A stretch of DNA of 64,000 nucleotides. Source: Fragilaria crotonensis. Its lineage: Eukaryota; Bacillariophyta; Fragilariophyceae; Fragilariales; Fragilariaceae. Position 1 is the first letter of the stretch; each line of letters begins with the position of its first letter. The stretch lies in NCBI GenBank assembly GCA_022925895.1, contig JAKSYS010000047.1, positions 62,001-126,000 of the forward strand, given 5' to 3'. Below are positions 21,526-33,008 of this stretch, piece after piece. The notes beneath the pieces are model-generated. The model ran no database searches, was not told where the DNA came from, and saw only the letters and a list, made by a program, of their open reading frames with translations. The translations under genes were made by a program, and so were the position numbers.

Positions 21526-22178
21526 TGCTATGGTAGCCAGTTCCTCGTTCTCCATTAGACGTGCTGCGTAGAAGATCGCCCTAAAGAAGTCTCGGTAGGA
21601 TTCTATTATGACGATGTCACGTTGTCAACTCTATTTTTCATCGCTTCTTCCAAGCTAGTTGGGCCGTGATGACCGCAGGAAGAAGTCGTAAAAGAAAGAT
21701 GCAGAGGACAAGGAAGTTATCATTGTTGTACCAAGCTCCGAACCCACCCACGATTGGTCAAACTCTGCCTATCCCAGCCAAGGACTCGTTTTGATTGCGC
21801 TACATTGTAGTCGTCCGCAGTGTGGCAGAGCTACGGATTAGGCAGCATTCCATAATCTGACTCTTCTACAAATCAGTCATCATTCCACAATCTGACTCTT
21901 CTACGAATCTTTCCACTTGGGTTGCATGTCGAGTCCATTGCAGTTGCGGCATCATTTCGAAAGCAACAACTAGGTGCAACTACATCCGACTCGACCAAAC
22001 CCGTTTTCGCAAGGTCGCGGTACCAATCTTTTGGAAGAATTGAAAGCTCAATTCTAGGACAATACAAGTGTATTGGTAACTATACTCGAGAGTTGAACCT
22101 CGGTAGCACTGTAGTATACCACAGATGATTAACCATCACCTTATTTGGCTCTTACGAGAAAAATCGTTCGTTCCAAGA

Positions 22179-23533
22179 CTAATGATACTTGCCACCATAC
22201 GGAACCGATTTGTCATCTGGTAATGTCGCCAAAGTGGGAGGTACTCGAGGAGACCAAGGTTGGCTTGGAGGACGACTCTTGATGCACGACTTTATCTGGA
22301 ATGGAGGTGTCGGAATCTCCAATTTCTAGTTGCAGTCCCAAGCCTTGAAATTCAAAGGCACGTCCGAAGGATGGGCCCTTCCCGAAAAGCACACTGCATA
22401 CAATTTTGGTTGTTTCCATCTCTTGACAATAATTGCCCCTGTCAATTTAGGGTGTGCCACCACCTTGAAGGCAATGCCACGATTGAATTGCCATACCATG
22501 CCGGCTTTGGGCACAGAGGTCCTAGAGTCTTTATTAGCATCGTTGCCACGTTGTTTGGTTGTTTCCAGTTCTACTGTCCAGCAGAGTGTATTGCGAATCT
22601 TGGGACATGTCACTTCGACAGGATTGAGGACCCATCGATCCCATTGAATCGTTTGGGAAAATCCCAAACTGGATGCATGAGGTGATCTGGTGAGTGTGAC
22701 CGTCAGCGGAGGTCCATCATTCGTTAGATCCGCGGATGCAAAATAAGAAAGGTCAGGCAATTGCTCATACGTGTTTGGTACTCTGCCTTGTACAGCCATA
22801 ACACAACCCGGAACTTGCAAGGAGGCATAGGCATTTGCAGCTGAGATATTGGTTGTTGTAATTGACCATCGTTTTGAAGCGTCAAGATCAAACCAGGTTC
22901 CAAAATGAAAATGTAGTCTGTGTTGAGGACCTGATGAGTCCTTCCGAGGCGACAACGATGGAAAGACATTATCAGCCTTGACCGAAGTTCGATATTGACA
23001 AGCCAACCATCCAGCTCCTGAGCATCCATCTTTGACGACAATTTGAGACTTGGCGTCACCAGCAGAGCCGCTGCAAGGGTCGGATGGGAATTTGTAGCAT
23101 ACCATAGATCAAATTGGAACTTATTCTCAAAGCATTGAGAGATACGAAGCACTGCATTCGCCGCGACAGCGAACAGTGCGCTATCGCTGTCGGAGCAGGT
23201 AGTGTTGGTCAAGCTGGCGTCATTATTCGCAATGGGAATCAACGACGCCGAGACCGATCCCTTGGCGTATGCATTTGTGAACGAAGTTATGCATATTCCA
23301 GGGTTCAAATAGCGAGTTAAAATCGAGTGACTTAGCGATTCATGTTGTAAACGCGTCAAAAGGGATGCACTGGGTTGCTCATTTGGATTCCCGCCGTAAC
23401 TCGTACTTGAAATGGCACCAGTACTGGGACCAAGAACAAACAATGGAGGAAGCAAGACACCTCGGTCCGCAAGCTCTCTCTTACGCGTTTCTTCAGACCT
23501 GGCGTCGGCGGATTGGGATTGCGTGCTCCCCAT
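22179..23533 (-). pseudogene. Beta-rich protein of unknown function, copy 2, frame broken in the middle
   Basis: Here the N-terminus is intact. MGSTQSQSADARSEETRK (ATG 23533) runs in frame into the conserved body, which shows the true start that copy 1 has lost. The frame then breaks near 23028 (one C fewer in AGCTCCTGAG than in copy 1), and again near 22410 and 22245. The breaks differ from those of copy 1, so a full-length product can be inferred only by comparing both. Two copies damaged at different homopolymers is the pattern expected from sequencing error or from very recent decay. The convergent neighbour is the lumenal gene, as in copy 1. Confidence 0.5.
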
Positions 23534-23738
23534 CAGCCCACAGAGAACGCAGCTATACTGTGTGCGCCACTTGTTTCATCAACATGGGCACGTCGCACGC
23601 ACCATACCACACACGACATGCAGGAACTGGAAAATGATTGGATTCACTCTAATATTGGGCCGTTCTTGAATGCATTAAAGGGCCCGAATTGTCCGAAGTA
23701 TTTTTTGTCAACTTTTTTGGTCTTCGAGTACTTTGAAC

Positions 23739-24414
23739 CAGGGGTTGGAATAGTTATACTACCGGTTCTGGTATACCCGGTTTCCCGGTTTTTAACCGTA
23801 CCAAAACTGGCTTTTAAAAAAAACCAGGAAACCGGTGGTGCATTGGTGGTCATTTAACCAAATACTACCACACCACCCCGGTTATGACTGACCTGATACC
23901 GGGCCTAATCATAACTAACTACTGCTGCGGAACAGTATACTACCACATTGCGGTATTCTGGAAAACCTCCTGGTTATCAAGGATACTGGGTCATACGAAT
24001 TTCATGTGAATGACTTGAGAGCACAATTTTCTTACATTTAATGGAGTTTCCAGCTTGCAACATCTAAAATACTTGCACATGTATAAATTGCAGCGCAAGA
24101 ATTTGTTGTCATCATGTCATTTGTTGATTCTTACGACCAAAGTCACCTCTTTGATAGTACTTTACAGGTACAGTACCAAATCATCCAGTACTCTGTACTC
24201 AAGCGACAGTTTATGAACCGGTTTTAACCGGTATGACCATTGCAGTACCGGTTGACCAACCGCAGGTGAAAGAAGCCTATGGTTATACTAATACTAAACC
24301 GTGATAAAGTCAGCGATGCATTTAACCAAAAAATGGCCACCTACACAACCGGTGCACCAACCGCTGCTACATTTTTGTCCCGGTTAGTATTTGGTATAAC
24401 TATTCCGACCCCTG
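23739..24414. mobile_element. hAT-type MITE, 676 bp, with 8-bp target duplication
   Basis: Terminal inverted repeats of ~21 bp start CAGGGGTYGGAATAGTTATA; left end 23739, right end 24414. It is flanked by the exact 8-bp target duplication CTTTGAAC (23731-23738 and 24415-24422). Copy 1 of the segmental duplication has a single CTTTGAAC with no insert, so this is a filled site with its empty site in the same window. The interior is noncoding and rich in ACCGGTT/AACCGGT words, especially near the ends, as expected for hAT transposase subterminal sites. An 8-bp duplication and CAGGG termini are diagnostic of hAT. Confidence 0.9.
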
Positions 24415-24685
24415 CTTTGAACGTTCAAAGTGGAAGTACGAACTCTACAGTATATGTATGTAGAATACTCAATCATACTGGATACTGGAGTACTGTAATA
24501 GATTCGTTTTTGTAGAGTCGGTGTGAATATACCGCGCGATAGTCCCTGCTACGCCAGTCCGGGATTAGCCTGGCAACAGGCGTATGCGCGCGATACATTT
24601 GAGAAAGTGCACGAGCTTACAGTTCGATGCTCGAAATAGACAAGACTCATAATTTTAGAATTAAGGAAGACTTTAAGACAACGAA

Positions 24686-25610
24686 GTACAGGCATAAGCA
24701 TAGTACCTGGACGAGAAAAAGTATTCGCTATGTTGGCACCCTTCTTAACCTACTTCTAACGGCAGCATTCAATAGATCATATACAGAGTATTGTTTCTAG
24801 CTATTGAGAGTCTTGTTGCGATGGATAATGATTATTAAGATATGATTAGTCGAATTTTTATTTCGTCGATGTTTTTAACATAGTACCTGGACAAGTTGAG
24901 TCACTAGTGGGCGAATTGAGTCCATTTTGACAATCTCATGTTGGAAACAATTTTTTTGCAAGTTACAGATAAATCACAAGTGTATTTCCTACTAATCTGC
25001 AGTTTTAAAAATGATGTATTTGACAAGCAAGGCATTCAAATTGACGTCGATCGGTACAACAGGAGTTTTTTGAAGTTCGTAGGGAAAGTCCCTACAAATA
25101 TTGCGACTAAATTTGTAGCATAAAGTAGTTTGTATGGACGGTGTCGTAGGATTGAAAAAATTGATTCGTGAGCAAATTATTTTCTCGAAAATGACTTTGA
25201 CCATGTGGACTTTGCTGCACCCGCTAGAAATGAAAACCTTACCTGTTGGACCACAGCTTCGGAGGTTGCTTGGATTGTTTGTCTACCAACATTTACTTCT
25301 GCGGTCTCAAAAGCACTGGAAGCATTCTTTCCTTTGTTTGACATGTGACAGTATTTTGGACTTTTACTACGAACTTAAAATCACTGCAAGCGAAGATATT
25401 CCAATTTTTTTATCTGGTTCCAACTTTTGAGCAACACCATCTCAAGAAAAATGATGTACGGTAACCCCATATCGTTCGGGGTGTACTGCAACTCTCAACA
25501 GGGTGAAATGATTGATCTTCGTGAATGGATAGGCTGAAATCACTCGATTCTCAATCTGTCCAGGTATACCCGTAATTTTGGCTGTCCAGGTCCTATGCTT
25601 ATGCTCGTAC
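24686..25610. mobile_element. Candidate DNA transposon with GCATAAGCATAGKACCTGGA inverted ends
   Basis: The left sequence GCATAAGCATAGTACCTGGA (~24692) is mirrored at ~25585-25604 with one mismatch. Outside it both ends read GTAC, which is either the repeat continuing or a 4-bp target duplication (24686-24689 and 25607-25610). The subterminal word CCTGGACA recurs internally (24886 on plus; 25556 and 25582 as the complement). Two small plus ORFs inside (24938-25123, 25134-25430) are rich in hydrophobic residues and not recognisable. Boundaries are approximate. Confidence 0.5.
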
Positions 25611-25813
25611 CCCTACGACCTACGTTTTCTACCTGTGTCATCGCAGGTTATGAGCCCAAGGATACGCTCCTCAATAACCGATCTATAACGAAGCGATCCG
25701 TGAAATTCATACTTGAATTCAGAGTACGCCCGCAACTGTTCGCGGGTTGAGAATCGGAACGAAGATCTTCTCTTCGAAAGAAATCTTTCGATCAGTTTCA
25801 GTTCCTGACCACC

Positions 25814-27360
25814 ATGTTGACATCCCCTTCGCCGCGAAAGTCTGGCACAGTCGAATCGACGGTCAAGAAGATCGGCGCAGAAGAGGCCCAGATAGTGAAC
25901 CTAAATGGTTCAGAGATTGTTCTTCGCGAATCCGCGGAAACACAGTTCGAGGAGGTTTTGATCCTCCACTCCAAGAACGACAGAGCTGCTCTTGATAAGA
26001 AGAGTCGCCTTGCTCTTATTGCAGCAGCAACAGAGCGACATGAAGATACTTACTTCAAGGCCCTCTCGCTAGGTACTCCAGACAGCGAGGCCAAGTTAGA
26101 CGATTGTTACAACATCAACAAGACAATCGAGAACGTGGCAGAACGACATTGCACATACGATATGCATGACGTCTTCTCAATCGTTGTCCCCATGGACGAT
26201 GGAAAACAGCTGAAGAAGGATGAGGTATATAATCTTTATACCGACTATGCACTCGTGACGCTCAAAATGGTAGCCGCATCAAATACCTGGTACAACACCT
26301 GGCCCCAGGGCCCGACATGGAGGGAGAATTTGGCATGGACTGATCGGTTCTTTAAGAACAATGTCTCTCCGGAATTGGGGGAGAAGGTCAACGAGGTGTA
26401 TACGACCTTCCCAAAACAAGCCCGCGGTGGGCCGTTGTTCTTTGCAATAATGATGCAACAGATCATGAGTCAGACCGAGGAAGCTGTCATTGCACTGCAG
26501 CTCCGCCTCAAAGAAGATGGACCTCAAGAATATTCCGGGTGAAAATGTTGACAAAGCTGTGAGCCTTGCTAGGGCTGCAATTGTTCGTCTAGAAACCTTC
26601 GACAAGGTCCCAGAGGATCTTATTCGAAACCTCTTGCGAATCTTCCAAACCTCTTCGGTGCCCAGCTTCAATGATTTTTCAAACATTTGGAGCAACAGCG
26701 GAAAATTGAGAAGCTCTTGCTACCTCTAAGATCGAAGAAAAACTCACTCCGGCAGGCATCTTTAGAGCTGCCACTTCCCAGTACCGAAGTCTCTGGGAGG
26801 AGGGTCTCTGGACGGGAACGACGCGTACTGCAGACTCGATATTCACGACTGCTGCAAGTAAAGGTCGTTGCTGGAACTGCGGCGAAGCCAGACACCAACT
26901 TCCTAATTGCAAGCTTTCCAAGATCCAGATCGTATTCAGGCAAATAAAGCACAGCTGAAAGCGTTGAAGAGGCTAACTCTGGAAGTACCAAGACTACTAG
27001 TAAGTCCGGTCCTGACGACAATAAGAAAGGACAAGACTCCACCGGTAAGTGGAAGCCGCCGACGTCAGAAGAGCGCAACCGTAGAGTTGTTGACGGTAAA
27101 CCAATGTGGTACTGCCGTCGATCAAACGATGGATTCCAGATCGTTCGCCACCTGCAAATGGCGTTGTGAATACTAGTACCAATTCACCTACTTCCGCTGG
27201 GTCCTCGTCCTCTGCGACATCTGCGTCGCAACCTTCGTCAAGCTCCGCTTCGACGACTAGCACCCTTTCGAGTGCAGAACGAAGTGCAGTCCACACAGCG
27301 AGGCACGCTTATGCCAATGCGTATGCCGCTGCCATGCAGCAATTCAGCAATACAACTTGA
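25814..27360 (+). pseudogene. Copia Gag polyprotein region (frameshifted)
   Basis: Starts at MLTSPSPRKSG. The first 242 codons form the helical capsid-like part (VVPMDDGKQLKKDEVYNL, ATFPK-like helices, MMQQIMSQTEEAVIALQ). After a frameshift near 26510 the frame continues through AAIVRLETFDKVPEDLIRNL. A CCHC zinc knuckle (CWNCGEARHQLPNC, C-x2-C-x4-H-x4-C) is encoded at ~26870-26915. A Ser/Thr-rich tail extends to about 27360. It would form the virus-like particle of the element. At least four frame changes separate these parts. Confidence 0.7.
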
Positions 27361-27638
27361 CTGCTCGGCCGTTGTTTGGGATTCGGCAACCCATTCAACA
27401 CAGGCCACCAATCCATAAACGTCGTCGATCCTGGGAGGGATTCCCAGGAGTGCTCGTTCACGTCTTTAGTGACAACAATAACATGTCAACTGATCTTTGG
27501 CATACTCTTGTTCCTATGGATGATCTTTGTCCGTCTACCGAGGTTTCTCTGTTTGGAGATATCTCGTTTGTTTCTCTCACCATCGGAACGTCGCCTTTGA
27601 CGTCTCCGTAAGTCGGCGTTTCGCCGACCTCGACACTA

Positions 27639-29041
27639 TTGTCTGATACGACGCATAAGTTGCCGCCGCTCTCCTTTACCTCGTCGCCTTTACCTGGTTG
27701 TGGTTTGTGCAAGAGGGAGGGAGAAGGAGTTTTACGTGCAGCCTTTCCGGTTGAACCGCACCACTTCTTGCACGACACCAGAGTCCAGTATGGCAAGTGG
27801 TTACAGGTACTGTCTACCTGTTCATCCTTTGACCCCCTACAATCCTTTCGCCTTCAGCGCACCTTGACGACGGTTCAGTCTCCGTTCTTGCGCCCTGTCA
27901 TGACTTCCATGACTACTCATGCCAGCACATTTTCTGCCATAGCTGCTGCCTGCTCGCCCTCAAATTATTCGGCTTACTCCGACCCTACAAGTTCATCCCT
28001 ACACAATTCGGTACCTCATGCTCTTGAGGCTCATCGGTGCAATCCTGATCACTATCCAATAGTTATCGATTCAGGAGCATCGGTCTCAATTACACCGAAC
28101 ATTAATGATTTTGTGAATGGCATTCATCCAACACAACTCTCGGATTTAAAAGGCCTTGAAGGAGCCACAAAAGTACATGGGCAAGGCATTGTTGAATGGA
28201 CGGTGTTCGATTTGATGGATGTCGTTCGCACTATCAGAACAACAGCGTACTACGTTCCTAGCGCCACAATTCGGCTCTTCTCGCCCCAGAGTTATTTTCA
28301 AGAGAGTAATTCCGGATCCTATCTTATGGATGCGCATACTACGCGCTTGACACTACGCGACGGCACTCAGTTAATCTTTCCTTACAACCATGGGATGAAT
28401 ATTCCCCTCATGTTGCCTGCCGTCGGTCGCCAAAAAGAGGTTGTCAACCTCTCGTATCAAGATATGAAGGTCTTTTCAGACCAGGAACACGGACTTGCTT
28501 ACATGTCTGTTGCTGACGAAAGCAATCAGAATCTTACCCGGGCACAAATGGAACTATTGCAGTGGCACTGGCGCCTTGGGCACTGTAATTTCCAGTGGAT
28601 TCAATCTCTAGCAGCCACCCTCGCAAGAATATAATTGACGAGGAGGGTAAATGCGAAATTCCACCGCTGCTACCAACCAAGGAGAAAGGAGTATCTTCCG
28701 TTCCCGTACCGTTATGCGCTGCCTGCCAGCTAGCAAAGCAATCGAGACGAGGCACCGCTACTTCAACAAATAAAGATCGAAGAACGTGATTCGATCCTCA
28801 AAGCCGAAAGCTTGAACCAGGAGACAGAGTGTCGATTGACCAATTTGTCCACAATTCGAGGGCGTCTGTCCCACACGAAAGGAAAGAGAAGGCTGATGAG
28901 AAATTCAAAAAAACCTCACCTCTATTTTACGTACTGCCGCGTTGTCCGTGGTATATAGACAATCGACCCATACGGTGGGACCTATGCCGTGGTATACAGC
29001 TAGACTCCACGACCACCGTTCGTACTCGACTGGTGACTGAT
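27639..29041 (+). pseudogene. Copia protease, GAG-pre-integrase and integrase start (truncated)
   Basis: The protease active site VIDSGASVSITP lies near 28060-28095, with the downstream hydrophobic strand IRLFSPQSYF. A GAG-pre-integrase segment (LLQWHWRLGHCNFQWIQSL, then CAACQLAKQSRRGT after a frameshift at ~28600) supplies the H-C-C zinc-binding residues. The integrase begins at LEPGDRVSIDQFV-like sequence near 28800-28850 and decays by frameshift before the DDE residues. The element stops at 29041 against the stop codon of the minus-strand LINE, implying that the LINE or a rearrangement removed the rest of pol. Confidence 0.75.
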
Positions 29042-31148
29042 TTAAGTGCCGGTCCAGTACTGCCGTAGGGATCGCATCCCTGATATTGCTAATTTCCGTG
29101 CCCTGTTGTAACTAGCGCGAAGCACTGGCTCGTGGATTGCTAACCATGCTTTTAAATGCCAAGTGGGCTTCACCTCATGATCTCGTATGTCTGCCATCAA
29201 CAGGTCCCGTGCGGAAGGTTCATAATGATTCCTTAGCGCATACAACTCTCTCAATGTTCGCTGTGCGTTCTGCCGCTCGATAAGTGCTGTTTCCTGCGTA
29301 GTGGCACCATGGAGGGCCTGATTTCGGCATTCCCATAACAGGTCCCAATGGTCCCAAGACAACTGATAATTGCGACTTGCCATGCCGATCCTGTGCGACA
29401 TTTCTTCTGATTATAATCTGGACGAGACACGTAGTAGGCATCTTGGACATCGCTCCATCCCCAAGTAAACCTGCCCAAAAACAGATGCGTCCACCCAATA
29501 TTATTTTGTTGATGTATCATTTGACAGAGGTGTGCGTCGTCGTAAGGCGATTGATCCAGATTGTAATCGTCGGGATCCGGGCACTCCAGCCACCCGCGAA
29601 TGCCTGCGACAAGTATATCGCGAAGAAGTGGGCGGGTATTCCCTTTATCGCACGTATCCTTGATTGCTTCCAGCATAGACGTTCTCCACGCTTCGCGGCT
29701 TGGGTTTTGGCATCGAAGGATATGTGTCCAATCTTCATCGCGGTGATTGCAACTGGGGCATCCTCGTCGACTTGGGTCATTCCGATGCAATTTATGATTG
29801 GTGGGCAATATACCGTGGACCAATTTGATATAGTGGTCGCGCTGTTTCATCCGCTTTTTAAGGCTTGTACCATGTGCCGTCCAGTTTATGTTCCGCATTT
29901 CTGTGCCCGACCAGCGCTGTCGTGACTGAATGTACTCCAATAATGGCTTGTATGTGGCTTGATGACGAATCGCCTTTTTATAATTGGAAGTAATGCTGCC
30001 TTGCGCGGTGACGAGGTGGACGCCCGCTCCTTCTGTTAAATGTGCGATTGGGCGGATCGCGCCATGATCGCGATGATAAGTATTTGCCAATTTATCCGCA
30101 TCGACATTCAATTGAGCCAATAAACTTAACTGCCGGTATGCTATTCTTCGATCCTGATGGCCTCGGACGTGTTGCAGTTGTAATCCTGGCATCTCCTTGA
30201 GGAGCCTTCGGATGTTGACTAGTAAATCCCAATCAGGGATAAAAGGATCAAGTGGGACTAGCGTCGGGTCGTGCGCCAGGTGTGCTTCATCCACTGCTTC
30301 CCCCATATCGTGTCGTGTCACGCCACGGATTGTATCAATTAAACTCAAACTGTCGGTCGCCAGAATCCCCTGCCATGGTTCGTACTGGTACGTGAACTCG
30401 GCCAATCGCTTTAGGAAACATAGGATCGCGAGCATTCCATATGCTTCGGACCTGTATGATGTGGGAGTTGCGCCTGGTGCAGGACCCATGCCTTCTGCAG
30501 CCCGTTCGCCAACGTCAGTGCTTAAGATCCATCCATAGGCCCCCATCTGTTTCAGCCACACGGACCCATCGCTCACACCGCGTAGACCGTGAGTGAGTGC
30601 TTCGCTGATTGTGAAGGCATCTGTTGAACAATCCATATGCGATAATAATTCTGCTTCCCAAGGTGCCAGAGTTTGTACGTATTGATCAAACGTCGCAGGA
30701 TGGACCACTTTGGGAATGAATAGGCTTGAAGCGCGGGATACTCGCCAGGTAGTAGGGGATTCAGGAAGGACATCAACTGGTAAGCTCTCACCGGCTATAT
30801 CTTGCCATGAACAAAGGTTGTTGGTATAGTGGTAAACGTCATCGCCATCCGCACTCCTCAACCGACATTGCATAAATTGTTCATGAACGCGAACCCAAAG
30901 TCTTCGATGGAGACGGTACGCTTGGTGTCGTTGTCGTTGCTTCTGATAGGTTGTATCCATGGACCCAAGGGTTGGTGTAACCGGCCTCGTTCATCGCTCC
31001 ATAACAAGTTTGCTTTGCACCAGAGTTTCCATTCTGTAACCGATGGTCGTTGTTGATTGATGTGGTGGACGCCATGGGTGACGCTACACTCTGCAGAAAT
31101 TTGTCCTGCCAGTTTAGCGGGATCTAACTCGTCGTGGGTTTGGAACAA
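29042..31148 (-). pseudogene. LINE copy C ORF2 C-terminal part: RNase H, zinc finger, tail
   Basis: RNase H residues are clear: GVSDGSVWLKQMGAYGW (first Asp), SYRSEAYGMLA (Glu), ILATDSLSLIDTI (Asp) and QHVRGHQD with LNVDADKLA. A conserved region follows, then a CCHC-like finger CPSCNHRDEDWTHILRC (~29740-29790), and a WTHLFLGRFTWGWSDVQDAYY segment. After a frameshift near 29400 the frame runs to a basic, Arg-rich end (TAA at 29042). This C-terminus shows what LINE copy A has lost at its telomere-like junction. Upstream of RNase H the sequence matches the linker of LINE A ORF2 (LHQPLGPWIQPI). Confidence 0.8.
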
Positions 31149-31229
31149 GGCGTGCGCTCTGAGTCAGTCATTTGGGAAAAAACAACCGAGGGATGTAGAG
31201 AGCCGAGCTTTCACCGGTTAGAATAGACG

Positions 31230-32522
31230 CTAGTGCTTCGCTGAGAGTATGAACATTCTTGTTGCCACACTGTACCGCCAGGTGGGGAATTTGTTGATCC
31301 AGGGAGTACGCTTGTGGAGGAGAATGTCAAGGGGACGTGGGTGTGGTAACATCTGTCGAAGACTCTGCAGATACCTAAGACGGTGCGTTGTCATAGGAGC
31401 TTTGAGTAGAATGTAGCCGGCAACAACCAATTTTCCGCTGATACTTGTGCAATTGGAGAACGAGACAGTAACATCATGTTTGTCGAGTTTTTCCTTTGTG
31501 GTCTCAAGATTCCGCCATTTACTGGGAGTAGTGCTAGAGAATCCGAAACGAATAGGAATGACGATCTCGATTTGGAAGGAATGATTCCAATAGAGGGACA
31601 GATATACTGACGAACATCGTCTGGAGACATTTTGGAAATTGAGTTGTTCACATCAGTTCCAGAGTGTTGCCATTTGTATAGAAGGCCATCATCGTCATCG
31701 AAAAGGTCATCAAGAAGCTTATAGATCTCCTCCTTCAGTTGCTGAGTATTGCTCGAGATTTGAGTGACGTCAAAAGATACCTTCCAGCGCAAAGTAACTC
31801 GATGGGTGCCATCACAGACAGGAACATTGAGAGTAGGAATCAACACAGACTGTTTGCCATCAGAAACAGCTGATTGCTCGTCACGATCCGAAGGGCGTTT
31901 TTGTCCTCTGGGCACCGTGGAAGTGCTAGCTTAGGATGTCTCTTCAGCAATAGTGCCTGGTTTGGAACGGTTTGAAAGAAGAGATGATGCCGTGACAAAA
32001 GTCTTTGTAGGATTGGCTTTTTGGGTTTATTCGACTTAGATGTAACTTCAGACCACGGATTGGAAAGTTGGGTTCGAGAAAACTCTTTCCAGGTAGTGAT
32101 GTTGAATCAAGTTTGAAGGCGGAATCAGCATGCTTCGCCAAGTATGGTTGTGACCTCGTCGCTCCCCAGGCTTGGAGCTTGGGAGGAATGTCTATCTTTG
32201 GTCAAGATGATAGACATACTGATACCAGACAAGACAATGCATCTTGAGAGGATCAATAACACCTTCCTCCATGATTGAATCGAACGAAGCCATCTACGAC
32301 ATAACGGCCAAGAGTGATGTAACGGTGCCACAAGGTAGGAGTGGTGGAGTCACGATATTCTTCGGTCATTTCGCGAATGTTGGATTCTGGCGTTGTTTCA
32401 GGAAGCGTTGTCACGTTAACTGGAGGATCAATCCAGGTAGAGGTGTCGAAGTCGAAAATGGGATCATGTGGGGAGTTGGGGAGGCTGGGGAGAGAGACGG
32501 CTGGTGCCGACTTGTCAATCAT
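31230..32522 (-). pseudogene. LINE ORF1-type protein remnant
   Basis: The ATG at 32522 gives MIDKSAPAVSLPSLPNSP; the N-terminal module contains FDFDTSTWIDPPVN and LWHRYITLGRYVVDG. This is homologous to the ORF1 at 42460 (KFDRTDWMDPPVF and KWQKYVTLGYFAIDDG). After frameshifts it resumes with CDGTHRVTLRWKVSFDVTQ and an acidic stretch DDLFDDDDGLLYKW, matching NDGTHRITIKWKLS and DEDGLFYPW in the other copy, then GYILLKAPMTT. The C-terminal half is missing. It probably bound element RNA. Confidence 0.65.
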
Positions 32523-32665
32523 GGTGAATTTCAACGAAAACACCACGTTGGAAGGATACTGAGGAACGGACAACGGACAGAACGTAGTTTCGAAAACTTA
32601 GACTGTAAAAAGTGTATTCTGACTCGTTTGAGTCTCAACCACAAGTGATTCCACTTGACATGATC

Positions 32666-33008
32666 ACAAGGTCTGAAGGAATACAGTATTATGGCGTCTA
32701 CAGTTCGGCTAGTCGTTACAGTGCGACAGTGCAAGTGAAGGCGCAAGAGGCTGCGCAGTGCCTACGTACACGCTAACAGGGGGCACTATCGGTATACAAG
32801 TCGGATACGATTATATGTTACACATCCAGCGGCCGAAGACCGATAAACAGTACTCGCCGATATGCTGAAGGGAAAGATCCGCACGGCTCATCAATCCAAA
32901 CGGGTCGATTGTGCATCGCAGCATCTATCAATCTAGTTAACTTTAAATTCCAAACGGGTCGATTGTGCATCGCAGCATCTATCAATCTAGTTAACTTTTA
33001 AATCTTCA
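32666..33008 (+). repeat. DIRS 5' leader repeat, copy 1
   Basis: Direct repeat of 39487-39876, beginning at CACAAGGTCTGAAGG. Inside, a ~56-bp unit (AAACGGGTCGATTGTGCATC to CTAGTTAACTTT) is present twice in tandem (~32889-33002). Copy 2 has the same doubling with an extra 35 bp between the units. Confidence 0.85.

Larger units (their letters stand above)
20380..24500. repeat. Segmental duplication, copy 2 (with nested hAT insertion)
   Basis: Direct repeat of 4908-8336. It is longer because of a 676-bp inserted element plus one target duplication at 23739-24422. Flanking similarity on the right resumes at CTTTGAACGTTCAAAGTGGA and fades after about 24500. The genes inside are 97-99% alike by eye, while the 300 bp before the start codon carries many indels. 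Confidence 0.85.
25814..29041 (+). mobile_element. Ty1/copia retrotransposon remnant, 5' half
   Basis: Gag with a CCHC knuckle, an aspartic protease (DSGA), a GAG-pre-integrase domain and the beginning of the integrase are present in order. Reverse transcriptase and RNase H are absent because the element is cut at ~29041 by the end of a LINE. I could not define LTRs or a primer-binding site in 25430-25813, although that segment may be leader. It resembles the diatom CoDi lineages in overall layout. Confidence 0.8.
29042..32640 (-). mobile_element. Internally deleted LINE (copy C): ORF1 plus ORF2 C-terminus
   Basis: On minus, an ORF1 remnant (32522 to ~31230) is followed directly by the C-terminal third of ORF2 (31148 to 29042); endonuclease and reverse transcriptase are missing. 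The family is related to, but clearly distinct from, LINE A/B (EWKLWCKANLLW versus EWKLWRKASRLW). It ends at the ORF2 stop codon, directly against copia sequence, and begins about 25 bp from the DIRS element. Confidence 0.7.

Noticed and set aside
25430-25813. Left LTR and primer-binding site of the copia element
   Set aside because: No matching 3' copy exists because the element is truncated, and no tRNA-complementary site stood out.
31391-31915. Independent host gene on minus
   Set aside because: It aligns with the central THRI(T)IKWK domain of the LINE ORF1 at 42460 and lies in order with another ORF1 segment, so it belongs to the LINE remnant.
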